DNA of 64,000 nucleotides from Warburgia ugandensis (lineage: Eukaryota > Streptophyta > Magnoliopsida > Canellales > Canellaceae): positions 41,419,880-41,483,879 of the forward strand of contig CP141132.1 of assembly GCA_035236585.1 (NCBI GenBank), read 5' to 3'. A model generated the notes under the pieces. That model searched no databases. It was given only the letters and a program-made list of their open reading frames with translations, and was not told the origin of the DNA. A program made the translations under genes and the position numbers. Positions 23,160 to 33,797 of the stretch are shown piece by piece. Every line of letters starts with the position of its first letter. Positions within the stretch are counted from its first letter, which is position 1.

Positions 23160-23530
23160 GATAGTTGAATCTTATCCATAGTAACTATATTAGATGGATT
23201 GGTCTCTCTTTAAATTAGATGTGAAGAATGCATTTCTTCATGGTGACTTGCATGAGGTTTTGCAAATCCTCTGCATCACCATCTCAGTTAGAGCAAGACT
23301 CACCTTGCTTGCTCCTCCCATGTCCAAGGACCTTGCTTGTTCCTCCCATGTCCAAGGATTCACCATTCTCAAGATTCATCACTCTATCCATACTCCTACC
23401 CACACTTCTTTTCACTAAAGCCAGAGCCATCCTTTCTTCCAAGGTGAAAATAAAATACATAGCTAAAGACCAGTTCCTAAATCAGGGGCACCAGACAAAA
23501 AAGACACAATTGCTTAAAAGTGCTTGAGCA
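23160..23530 (+). mobile_element. Foreign insert with copia scrap in satellite
   Basis: About 370 bp of non-satellite sequence interrupts the array between TTTTAACAATGG and TTAAAAGTGCTTGAGC. The first 110 bp carry a Ty1/copia RT motif (see 23194-23270). The remainder includes a 27-bp duplication of CCTTGCTTG(C/T)TCCTCCC followed by ATGTCCAAGGA (about 23307-23360). There are no LTRs, poly-A tail or evident target duplication, so filler DNA captured during break repair is a reasonable reading. Confidence 0.65.
23194..23270 (+). pseudogene. Ty1/copia reverse transcriptase fragment
   Basis: The frame reads DWSLFKLDVKNAFLHGDLHE, which matches the highly conserved Ty1/copia RT block around (Q/K)LDVKNAFLHGDL(E/H)E. 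The D of LDVKNAF is the first catalytic aspartate of the polymerase. Only about 25 codons are recognisable; the next copia motif (xVYMxQPPGF) is absent and the sequence diverges at once. It is a dead fragment and the only Ty1/copia trace I see in the window. Its parent and how it was captured cannot be told from here. Confidence 0.8.
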
Positions 23531-24259
23531 TTGTGATGTTCATCCAAGGGCTTAAAAGTTTTGTCATCTTGTTTAGAAACTTCCTAGGACTAATTGTCAT
23601 CTAACTTTGTGCCTAGGGACTTCCAAGGACATTTAATCTAATGTTTTGACATTGGGCCTTAGCAGTTCCTTGCACTTAAAGTGTTCTAATATTATGCAAG
23701 GATCATCCAACACCTTGAAAAGTATAGGCATTGTTTTTGAGAACTTCCCAGCATTCAAAGTGATTTGACTTGATGCCCATGTACCACCAGGGACATGTAA
23801 TGTTTTGATATTGTGCATTAGGAGTTCCAAATGCTGAAAGTTCTAAGATGTTGTGTGGAAGATCATCCAATGGCATGAAAAGTTTATAAATTATGTGTAG
23901 GAACATCGTAGCTTTCAAGTGTTTTGACTTCATGCCTAAGGATTTTCAAGGATAAGTAATGTTTTAACATTGTGCCTTAGGACTTTCTAGTGTTTAACGT
24001 GCTCAGGGATTGTGCCAACGATCATTCAATGGCTTGAAATGATTAGACAATGTGTTTAAAAACTTCCTAAGACTCGAAGTGACATTATCCTTAGGCCTTT
24101 GTACTAATTAATGTGCTTGAAGATTGTGTCAAGGATCATCCAATGGCTCAAGGTGTTTAGGCATTTTTTGGTAACTTGCCAAGACATGAAGTGATATGAC
24201 TTTGAGCCTAGTGATTTCCAATGTTATGTAATGTTTTGACATTGTGCCCTGAAACTTTC

Positions 24260-26500
24260 TTTTAATTATTAAATTTTAGTGTTCAATTAGATCATGTAAT
24301 TGTTCAAATTTGTGAAATTTAGGTTGATTTTGAATTTATCTGCAATTGACCATCCAATCAATAATTTGTCAAAATTAACAGTCAGATGATCATCTGAGCT
24401 AATCAGATACTTAATGTACGGTTAGATGACTCTGATCTAGTCTAATATCTTGCAGATCAAATAAAGGAGGCTTGGATGGCTTAGATCGATCTTCAATAGT
24501 ATAGATTATCCAAGGGAGCATTAACAAACCAAATCATTGATAAAGTATAATTGGAAGGTTTCTTAAAAGAAGAAGAGTTCTAATCATAAGAGGAGACTAG
24601 AGATAAGATTTGGAAGAAGAGAAAGTTTCCTAGGAGGAAAATAACTACTAGAGGATAAGGAAAGAAGGGGAGGAGAATTAAAAGGGTGGAAAATTATAAA
24701 TGGAGGAAAACATGGAAGTTTGGGAAGTTTTGCGGTTTTTTCTAGTTATTTGCTTGGAGTTTCCTCTTGCTTGCCATTCCTTTCTTTCCAATCAAGTGCT
24801 TTCATCGTTAATTTCTCTCTCTTTGATCTATTGCTTCTGTTTCCATTCTACATCAACCCGTCTCCAATCTCTCTCCTATCCTTCTCTGCTTTCTATCCCT
24901 CATCAGTTTCTCTCTTCACCACCTGAACCAGCACCAGTTCCCTTTGTCCCATTCTGTTTTTTCTCACTGCACCTGATTGTCTACCTCCCCAGTGCCAACC
25001 CCCTTTCCACTTTTTTTCTCAACTATCTCTTTTCTTCTCCATCTCTCCTCTCCTCTCCTCAGCCACTGCCCAGACCATCTCCTTCTTCTTAACTCTAGCT
25101 TTCACTGTTACTGATTCCCCATCCAGGCATGGCGATGCCCCAATGCATCGGTTAGCCTCTCCATCATGTCAGCTGCCAATTCCAAAGCCAAACGATGCCC
25201 CAGACTCCCTTATTTGCCATGTTTCAACGTGTTGGCCCTGTTCCCTCTGTTTCCATGCACCAGCACCAGCATTATCTCCATTCTCCAACTCACACCATTA
25301 GCTACCCAGTTCTGCTTCATTATCAATGGTAGATCACCGTCTACCATTCCTCTGCCCTGGCAGCACCAGACTTCACCATCTCTAAACTCCAATCAGTGAC
25401 TCTACTCCAACACCGCACCCCCCAGGCTACCCAACCAACCCAGTCCCATCTCTGTTTGTGCTCCCATATTTCTATTTCACTTCCTACCACCCAGTTCCCT
25501 ATGCCTCCTTTCCTCTTCTCCACTTGCGTCGCATCTGTCTCCACTAGCACCAGGTGCACCACCTCTGTCACCACAACCCTGGTCGTCATCTTCCTCCATC
25601 GTGCTTCCCACGAGAATCAACGCCCCAATCTTCCCATGTTCTTTAATGCCAGAGCTCCACCATCCATTTCATGGTATAGTCATCGCTCCAACACAATCCC
25701 AATTCATTGGCCCAAGCAGAAAAGCACCAGATGTCCAAATCTCCACCATCTTCAGCTTCCACCTCCTCTATTGGGTTTCTATTTCTAAATTTTTTTTACT
25801 TTAAATTTCATTTCTACCCTATAGAAATTTTATTTAATTACATTTGTGTCCCTGTTCATATCCCAGTTCTATTTTATCTTCATTTTGCTTATCTAAGAAC
25901 TGCCTAATCCAAATCAAATTAGTTAAGGCTTAACCCAATCAATGAGTTAGCCTTAAGCAAAAAAGATTTCTCAATATCTCCTCTGTTTTAGATCATATTT
26001 TCAATTAACTTTCAGACATCATTCTTAGGACATCCCTGAGCTTAATTAACATCTTTGGTCTTTAATTTGAAATTAAGAACTTGATCTAGACTGTCCAAAT
26101 CCCAAAATCACCATTTACACTAAATCTTTAAGATTTTGAGGAATCTAACAAATCCAACCATCAAATCTTTAATCAAGGACATCATAAAGACATTGATAAA
26201 GGTTGATCAACTCCTAGAAGACCAGATTTGAAAAAAATAATGATAATAAATCTAGGGAAGTGAAATTTTGTTATTTGTTTAGTTAAATTTCTGTATTTTT
26301 GGATTAGACCCCTGTAATTTCATTGATTAAGCATATTTGAAGTCTGGTTGAACATTTGGTTAATTTTTTCATTTAATTTCAATTTTTGAATAATTAAATT
26401 TTATTAAAACTCTAATTTCTTAAAGCGACTCCCTATGGGATTGACCTGTACTTGTATTAGCTACACTACAATAGGCCGTACACTTATAGTAAACACAACA
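24260..26500 (+). repeat. 5' LTR of element E (2.24 kb)
   Basis: It aligns with 33798-35961 from the shared TTAAATTTTAG near the start to ACACAACA/ACATAACA at the end. The first dinucleotide has decayed to TT. A candidate TATA sequence (TTATAAATGG) lies at about 24694-24703. A pyrimidine-rich block follows (about 24750-25790) in which the 130-aa frames 24700-25092 and 25396-25788 occur; they are proline/serine-rich because of base bias, are not preserved in the 3' LTR and show no domain. I do not call them genes. Confidence 0.88.
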
Positions 26501-26506
26501 TGTTTT

Positions 26507-26525
26507 TGGCGCCACTACCAGAGAA
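26507..26525 (+). other. Primer binding site of element E (Asp-tRNA type)
   Basis: TGGCGCCACTACCAGAGAA lies six bases after the LTR. It resembles the TGGCGCCGTTGCCGGGGA-type site of Athila elements, complementary to Asp-tRNA, with several decayed positions. Confidence 0.75.
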
Positions 26526-27735
26526 CCCGTAATGGAGTTTTTATAAAATTTAATTAAAAAATCCAAAAAAATTAAAAAAAATCTAGAAAAGTAAAAAAAT
26601 TTAGGAATTGAATGCTTTTAGAATTTTAGTCATTTTTAGGTGCATTTTTCAATGTTTTTGCACATAATCACCATGTTTCTTGAATTTGATACTTATTTCT
26701 ATTTTTCCTTTTTTGGAAAATTGAAAAGTGGAGTAATTTGGCAAGGCAAGTGGATCTTTATCAAAATAGAAATTTCCCTACTTTCCTGGATTAAGATTTT
26801 CCTTTTCTTTTAAGTGAATCTTGTAGTGAGGATCTTTGTAATTTGCAATCTACATTTCAATTTTTAAAGGTCTATATAATACAAGGCAAGTGTGGGATAA
26901 GGTGGCCCACACTTGATCTTCATCAAAAACCCCACTGTAAGTATGCCTCGCTTCTTTTATTTCTTAGATTAGGGTTTGCATGTAGGATAATTTTATATTG
27001 TTTAGTAGAATAATTGCATATAAAAAGCATATTTGATAATTATTGAACTTTTAGGGTTTTGCATTAGTTTACTGTTTTAATTGCATTCATAGGCTATGCT
27101 TAATGACTTAAGGTGATATATATGTTAATTGAACTGCTATGGAGTGTGGAAATTAATTTGTAAGGGCACCCTACCCTCACAAGATTAAGAGTGGATTTCA
27201 TCACCACTCCTTGGCCCACTTGGGATAATCATCTCAAGCACGCAACCCTACCTTTCAAATTAATCAAAATCAATTAGAAGAGACCTATAGGGCCATCACA
27301 TGCCATAAGACCCTCTTACTAAGACGTGATCTATTATCACTCCAATGGCTTTTGAGCACTATGGTTATAGTGGGTGTCTTAAAATCCAAGTGGTTTTCCC
27401 ACACTTTATATTAATGTTTGTTGAGGTCTAAATGCCTTCTTACATGAGGATTGTAGTAACCACCTTGTGCATAACCTAATTGGTAAGCAGCAATCAAGTT
27501 TGAAAGAAAGGAGAAGCACTAGATTAGGCTAATCTAAAAGCATTATCTCCACATAGATTCAAGAAAGTCAAAATATTGTTGCTTATTAGCCTAAGAATTA
27601 TTTGCTTGTGGCCTTTGTTTGTGCATCACATAGAGTTAGAGTGAGCATTTAAATTAGGACATTTTAAATTAGGCTAGTTTATTTAAGGGCTTCGATCTTA
27701 AAACCCAAAGCTAATAACTTTCAACCAAGAGATTC
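26526..27735 (+). mobile_element. Leader region of element E
   Basis: About 1.2 kb of AT-rich sequence without open frames lies between the primer site and gag; a long leader is normal for Athila elements. A possible splice donor context (CACTGTAAGTATG, about 26933) is followed by a T-rich TTTCTTAG (about 26958-26972), too close together to be a usual intron. Positions 27423-27469 match 52573-52619 in a family-B LTR (see findings). Confidence 0.6.
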
Positions 27736-27739
27736 AACG

Positions 27740-28680
27740 CAACCAATGACAAAGGGAAAGAAACCTTATTCCTATATCCATGGCTGAACCCTAGGAGAGA
27801 TTGAGCAAAAAATAATTATAGATTTATATGCTCCTCTACAACTTAATACCCCATCCTACATAGCTTTACCTCCCTCCTTACTTTTAATGGTCTAAACCGA
27901 GAAGACCCTTACCTACATATCAATGAATTCCTTGATATTTGTGCCACATTTAGGTTTTGAAACGTTTTGGATGATTCAATTAGGCTTAGGCTATTCCCAT
28001 TCTCACTTAAGGATAAATCAAAGTCATGGCTTAATTCCTTGGAGGTAGGTTTCATACATACATGGGACCAATTATTTAAGAAGTTTTTGAAGAAGTTCTT
28101 CCCTGTGCTCAAAAACAAATGCCCTTCATCATGAAATTATCAATTTCCAACAAAGGGATGATGAACAATATTATGAATGTTGGGAATGGTGGAATGAACT
28201 ACTGGAAAAATGCCCTCATCATGGATTTGAGAAATGGTAGCAGGTTCAATACTTCTATGTGGCATTAACACCTCAAAATAGATAAATGATAGATGTAGCA
28301 AGTGGAGGGACCCTCATGTTAAAGGATGAAAGTGAGGCACAGGAGTTCTATTAGACAATGGTCGATAATTCTCAGCAATAGGATTATTCAAATAGGAGAG
28401 AAAGAACCAACCAGCCCACTAAGAAAGGAGGCCTCTATGAGATAGGAGTGCATATTGATCTATCTCATAAGCTTGACTCTGTCGCTGAAAAACTAGGTGG
28501 AAGAATGGACAAGCTTGAAATTATGTTTCAATCTTTCATGGCTACTACATTATCCCATAAACCACCATAAGAGGTATGCGCTACTTGTTCTAGTCTAGCT
28601 CATTTAACTTCAGCTTGTCCATCCAATAAAGTATTCCATGAATACCTTGTAGAGTGAGTGAATGCATTGAATGCATATCA
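27740..28680 (+). pseudogene. Athila-type gag, decayed
   Basis: Gag forms the virus-like particle and binds the element's RNA. The frame at 27978 onward reads IRLRLFPFSLKDKSKSWLNS, then a TWDQL...KKFFP segment, the signature of the plant retrotransposon gag domain. Further on, FQQRDDEQYYECWEWWNELL (about 28143-28205) follows in another frame. A zinc knuckle CATCSSLAHLTSAC (C-x2-C-x4-H-x4-C) lies at 28577-28618. Stops and frameshifts separate these parts, so no full Gag can be made. It lies upstream of the protease as usual. Assignment to the Athila type rests on motif resemblance recalled from the family, not on an alignment. Confidence 0.85.
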
Positions 28681-29248
28681 CCAACCTAGCAACAACCCGT
28701 ATTTTGAGACCTAAAATCTTAGATGTGCTAGCGATCCCAAATTTTCCTTGTCAAAGAATAATCATTAAGGGGGGTCACTACTGAACATCCCTACCCAAAA
28801 TTTTCCTCATAGGCTTATACTTCCTCAATAGCCACCTGGCTTCTAACAACCTTAGCAACAAAAGAAACCACCTTTAGAGGATAGAATTAAGAGCTTGATG
28901 GTAAAATAGAATGAAGAAAGAAAAAGGACTCTAAACCAATACCAAAATGTCAACTCTCAAGCCATATCTAGGTTAGAGATGCAAGTAAGCCAATTGTTAG
29001 CTAAACTATATAATAGAGGAAAGGGTCAGTTCCCTAGCCAACCCATCCCTAACCCTAATGATCAATTTGTGATAGGGTCAAGTTCTTAAAACCCTAACCC
29101 TCATGAGCATGCCAACTCCATAACCACCCTTAAAAGCAGTCGTTAGATTGATAATGAAGAAGAGCATGCTAAAGAAACTGCAGAGGAGAAAGAGGCAATT
29201 AAAACATAGGAGAAAGAGAAAAGATAAAAAAACCTTGTAGAACCTATA

Positions 29249-30199
29249 GTGGAGGCACCCTATGTTCCTAAAGCCCCTTTTCCTCAATTATTGAACAAAG
29301 TTAGAAAGGGAACAAACTTCAATGAGTTAATGGAGGTATTCAAACATATACAAATCAATATACCATTGCTCAATGCAATTAAAGACATCCTTGCCTATGC
29401 TAAGTTCTTAAAAGAGCTCTGCATAAGAAAAAGATAGTTAAATATACAAAAAAAAGCTTTCCTCACTGAGTAGGTAAGCTGTTTGATTCAACATAAAACC
29501 TCACCAAAGTTTCGAGACCCAAGATGTCCTACAATTACTTGCATCATTGGAGATCATGTCATAGATAGGGCTCTTCTTGACTTAGGAGCTAATGTTAACT
29601 TGTTGCCATACTCTCTCTATGTGCAACTAAAACTTGGTGAGTTAAAACCAACCACTACCGTGCTACAATTAGCGAACAGATCTGTCAAAATACCTCATGG
29701 TTTGGTAGAAGATATGTTGATATAGGTGGATAAGTTTTATTATCCTTTTGATTTCATTGTATTAGACTCCCAACCTATATCCGATCCTAGTAGTCAAATC
29801 CTAGTCATCATTGGATGTCCATTCTTGGCAACATCTAACGCCATTATTAACTATAGGAATGGTGTAATGAAACTCTCATTTGGAAAGATGAAGGTTAAGC
29901 TTAATGTCTTCAATGCTAATCAACAACATTTAGACCTCAATAATTCATGTGATGTCAATTTGATAGAGAGTCTAATTAATGAGATTCATTCACCATTGTC
30001 CATTTCTGACCCACTAAAGGCTTGTCTCATGCACTTTAATAGAGAAATTGATATAGACAGGTCTATTGAGGAGGTAAACAATCTTTTAGATGTTGCACCA
30101 ATCATGGATACCTCCAAGTGGGGTCCTTATATGGAACCACTCCCACTGTCTAAATCTGTCTCCATACTCTCAATAGAGACCCACGATCTTTGGACCTAA
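29249..30199 (+). pseudogene. Athila-type gag C-term and aspartic protease
   Basis: The segment 29249-29437 reads YVPKAPFPQLLNKV...NIPLLNAI...YAKFLKELC, the conserved region before the Athila protease. The protease follows in the same frame: DHVIDRALLDLGANVNLLP has the catalytic Asp at 29579-29581 in a D-L-G triad, then GELKPTTTVLQLANRSVKIP and GLVEDMLI. A TAG at 29723-29725 interrupts it, after which VDKFYYPFDFIVLD and IIGCPFLATSNAIINYRNG (the LGRPFL...I-type closing motif) continue in frame to 30199. Retroviral-type proteases act as dimers to cut the polyprotein. Stops also lie between 29437 and 29483. The gene is dead, but only lightly broken in this part. Confidence 0.88.
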
Positions 30200-31304
30200 A
30201 ACCCTTGCCTAACAACTTGAAATATTCATACTTAGGCCTAGATGAAACCTTACCTATAATAATAGCATTAGACTTAGATAAAGAACAGGTGGGTAGACTT
30301 AGATAAAGAACAGGAGGTTAAACTTTTAGATGTTCTTAAGGAACATAAAACTACTCTAGGGTGGACAATAGCAAACATAAAAGGGATTAGTCTAGGATAT
30401 ATCTAGAAGAAAATGTAAAACCTTCTAGGGGACCCAAAGACAAATGAACCCCCACATGAAGCACGTGGTTAGAGATGAAGTCCTAAAGCTTTTAGATGTT
30501 AGTGTCATATACCCTATCTCTAATAGTACTTGGGTTAGCCCCGTTTAGGTTGTACCTAAGAAATCTGGGGTTGCGATAGTCAAAAATGAGGATAACAAGT
30601 TATTCCCCACCCACATGACCGCTGGGTAGAGAGTTTGTATTGACTATCAAATGTTGAATGTAGCCATGAGGAAAGATCATTTTCCTCTACCCTTCATTGA
30701 CCAAATGCTAAAGAGGTTGGCTAAACATAGCTATTACTATTTTCTAGATGGATATTCTAATTACAACTAGATTCATATAGCACCAGAGGATTAGAAGAAG
30801 ACCACCTTCACCTACCCTTTTGGAACCTTCACCTACAGACATATGCCTTTTAGGCTTTGTAATGCTCCATCTACATTTCAAAGGTGTATGTTGAGCATTT
30901 TCTTTGACATGGTAGAAAGATTCCTCGAGGTGTATATGGATGACTTCTCAGTATTTGGTTCATCATTTGATGAGTGCCTATACCACTTAAAGTTGGTTCT
31001 TGCAAGGTGTCAGGAAAAGAATCTTGTCTTAAATTGGAAAAAGTGCCATTTCATGGTGAGGAGTGGGATAGGATTAGGCTACATAATATCACCCAATGGG
31101 ATAGAAGTCGATAAGGAAAAAGTGGATTTAATAGCCAACCTTCCTCCACCAAGGACAGTGAAAGAAATTTGCTCCTTTTTAGGATATGCTGGCTTTTATA
31201 GATGCTTCATCAAGGATTTTAGAAAATTTGCCATGCCCCTATGTAATTTACTTACAAAGGAGCCCACTTTTTATATTGATGAAAATTGTAAGAATGCATT
31301 TTAG
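30200..31304 (+). pseudogene. Athila-type reverse transcriptase, decayed
   Basis: Reverse transcriptase copies the element RNA into DNA in the particle. After a frameshift near 30200, YLGLDETLPIIIA and WTIANIKGIS (linker to RT) are visible, then VLKLLDVSVIYPIS, RVCIDYQMLNVA, RKDHFPLPFIDQML, FLDGYSNYN and TFTYPFGTFTYRHMPFRLCN. From 30843 to 31304 the frame is open: NAPSTFQRCM, YMDDF (catalytic box at 30933-30947), LVLNWKKCHFMV, GYIISPNGIEVD and FLGYAGFYRCFIKDF. In-frame TAG codons occur where family members have Gln or Trp. A 26-bp duplication (AGACTTAGATAAAGAACAGG at 30270 and 30296) adds damage. The active-site aspartates are still encoded. Confidence 0.92.
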
Positions 31305-31652
31305 TGACTCAAGGCCGAGTTGACTTCTGCACCTATTATCCAACCACCAGATTGGAACACACTATTTGAGATAATGTGTAATGCATTGGATTATGCCATT
31401 AGAGCTATTTTGGGGCAGCACATTGATAAACTTCCCCATTTGATATATTATGTTAGTAAAACACTAACTAATTCACAACTCAACTATTCAACTACTGAGA
31501 AAGAGTTGTTAGATATAGTGTTTGCTCTGGATAAATTTAGATTTTACCTATTAGGGTCTAAATTTATAGTATACTCAGATAATGTGGCCTTAAAGTACCT
31601 CCTTTCTAAAAAGGATGTAAAATGTAGGTTGATCCATTGGATGCTACTGTAA
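31305..31652 (+). pseudogene. Athila-type RNase H
   Basis: RNase H degrades the RNA strand of RNA-DNA hybrids during reverse transcription. It continues the RT frame after a tandem TAG TGA at 31304 onward. Visible parts are LTSAPIIQPPDWNTLFEIMC, ALDYAIRAILGQH, YYVSKTLTNSQLNYSTTEKE (with the catalytic Glu region), FALDKFRFYLLGSKFIVYSD and LKYLLSKKDVKCRLIHWML. The frame ends in TAA TAA at about 31650. In the first part the usual first catalytic Asp is replaced (FEIMCNALDYAI), so the enzyme may have been damaged beyond the stops. Confidence 0.88.
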
Positions 31653-31999
31653 TAAGAATTTGACTTAGAAATTATGGAAAAGAATGGTTTAGAAAATGTA
31701 GTAGCAGATCACATATCCAAAATATGTAGTAGCAGATCACTTATCCAAATTAGTGTTGGAGCACACTAGCACGATTGTACAAAGATCGAATGAAGGCAGT
31801 ACATGATAGACATATTTTAAGGAAATCCTTCACACTTGGTCAAAAGGTCTTATTATATAACTCTATATTGCACCTATTCCCCAAAAAACTTAGATCTAGA
31901 TGGACTAGACCTTACATGGTTTGCACGATCTATCCTCATGGGGCCATCAAAATTGAAATGATGGAGAAATCTAAAAAGTCAATGGTCAAAGGTTAAAAC
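31653..31999 (+). pseudogene. Integrase remnant with core deleted
   Basis: After RNase H the sequence reads EFDLEIMEKNGLENVVADHI, the normal RNase H-integrase linker. It is followed by a 27-bp duplication (ATGTAGTAGCAGATCAC at about 31697 and 31724) and then jumps directly to the integrase C-terminus: YKDRMKAVHDRHILRKSF...GQKVLLYNS...FPKKLRSRWTRPYMV...YPHGAIKI (31775-31996). The zinc-binding HHCC domain and the DDE catalytic core are absent, so I estimate about 1.3 kb was lost (inferred from usual family spacing). The element therefore cannot integrate its own DNA. The deletion may predate its arrival here if it moved in trans. Confidence 0.88.
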
Positions 32000-33797
32000 C
32001 TTTTCTAGAATTGCCTAACCCTGAAATTGAAGAGACACTTTTAGAGGCACCTCAATATCATGACCCACCTTAGATTACCACTCTAGGAGCATTGCAATAT
32101 CATTGCACTCATCATTCTATGTGGCTAAAGATGTAAAACTCAGCACTTCCTGGGAGGCAGCCCAGATGTTTTTCAAATCTCCATCTTCTACATCCTTCCA
32201 TTATCATATAGGATCATATGTTTTCCAATACATTGAAGACAATGTTTCATTTAGGTTGGGGGTGTAGATGCATATAGGGATTTTGAATTTTCTTGATTTT
32301 TCTTTTGAAAAAATAAAAGTTTTTAAGGTAGAGTTCCTTTACTATGATGAGAACTGGATATTCAGGATTTAGTAATTCTATGATTTTCACCTCCTAATGG
32401 GAATGCATATGATTAGTTTTGAATATCATTTATGTCTTGAAGCATTTTATGAAAGTTAATTCTCAAAAACCATTTACACACTGCACATAGTGAAGACTAA
32501 TAGAGAGGTATGACTTAGAGACCCTGAGGAAAACCAATGGAGACTTATAACCCAGTGAGATTTAGAGAATATCTTCTTTCAGAGAGTTATACGTAATTTC
32601 ACAATGTCTTCAATGTACATAACTTAGTGTGATCCTATTATCCTTGTTTTGGTTAAACATCAAGAATAAATAGGAGTAATAGCTTTATTTCCCAAAGATT
32701 TATTAAATTTCATAGGCTTTAGGAAACCTAAGAAATCATATACACCATCCATGCTCAGCCTAGAGCTATAAAGCCTATCTAGTATATCATACTAATAGTT
32801 AGCCCTTTTGAGCCTATTATTAAAACTTTTCATTGTTAACCCCACTCACCTTAACCCAAAACAAGTTAGTAAAATAAATATCCACTACCCATCTTCAAAA
32901 TGAGTAGAGTTAGTAGAAAAAGTTCAAAAACAGGACAAAAAGTCAAAGAAGAGAGAAAAATGAGTAGACTTTCTTCTAAAGAAATCTAAGAAAAAAAAAG
33001 CCAAGGAAAAAGAAAAAAATAAAATTGAAAAAGAAAGACAAAAATATGAAAGAGATATTCACTTCAAGTACAACCCAAAAGAAAAGTTATCCTAACAAAT
33101 ATTCATTGAAGACCTTTACTCAATTTTGAATCTTTGAAATTGTTATATCCTTCTTATCTAAATGTGTCCCAAGCCTACGTTTTATCCTAATTAAAAACCT
33201 ATTGAGGTCCCTAATATTCTTGATAATTACATCCACTCTTAGGGATCACTTTCCTTTGTCTCATGAGCATTCAAAATATTTATGTGAACCATTAGCGTGT
33301 TGGACTTGGTCACATATTGAGAAAAAAATGTTTAAACCCTTATCTGAGAGTTTCATTTTTGAGAGTATACTTTTGAGGATTTGAGGTCGAGACATATTTC
33401 CAATGAAATTTAAGCATATCCAATTAGAAGTCAATATTTATGTGACTATACACACACACCCTAAGAAATAACTCAAACAAAATGTCTTTAGTATGTGTAT
33501 GATGTGTAAAATTGCCAAATATTCTCCATTAAGTCATGAAAAACTAGTAGATTGCTAATAAATGAGGATTCTCTAAGATAAAATAAGAGACTTAACCTCG
33601 TTAAATTTTGTGGGCATATTCACTACAAACCCTCATAAGGCCTAACTCATCCATTAAGGTGACATAGGGGTTCAAGGGCTTGTTGCATGTGCTAAATGCA
33701 ATCATGAGTACCTAGGAAAGTGGCACTTTGTACCAATTTTTGTAAAATAGTTTTCTGCATGTTTTGCTTAGGACTAGCAAAATTCTGGTTGGGAGTA
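32000..33797 (+). mobile_element. 3' non-coding region of element E
   Basis: A region of 1.8 kb without credible frames. It includes CTTCCTGGGAGGCAGCCCAG (32145-32164) and TTTAGGTTGGGGGTGTAG (32250-32267), both phrases that recur downstream of pol in Athila elements. An A/purine-rich stretch lies at about 32900-33070. The GGTTGGGAGTA just before the 3' LTR (33788-33797) is the likely polypurine tract. The 60-aa frame at 33202-33384 has no recognisable content. Confidence 0.7.

Larger units (their letters stand above)
22874..24259 (+). repeat. Satellite block 4
   Basis: 160-bp satellite monomers, interrupted at about 23160-23530 by a foreign insert that carries a Ty1/copia scrap. The block ends in subunit d (GCCCTGAAACTTTC), where element E is inserted. 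Frames at 23633-23830 and 23703-23933 (minus) are satellite artefacts. Confidence 0.85.

Noticed and set aside
24700..25788. Two 130-aa frames (24700-25092, 25396-25788)
   Set aside because: Ser/Pro-rich translation of a C/T-rich LTR block; not maintained in the 3' LTR.
26933..26975. GTAAGT...TTTCTTAG as an intron in the Athila leader
   Set aside because: The interval is far shorter than a plant intron; likely chance.
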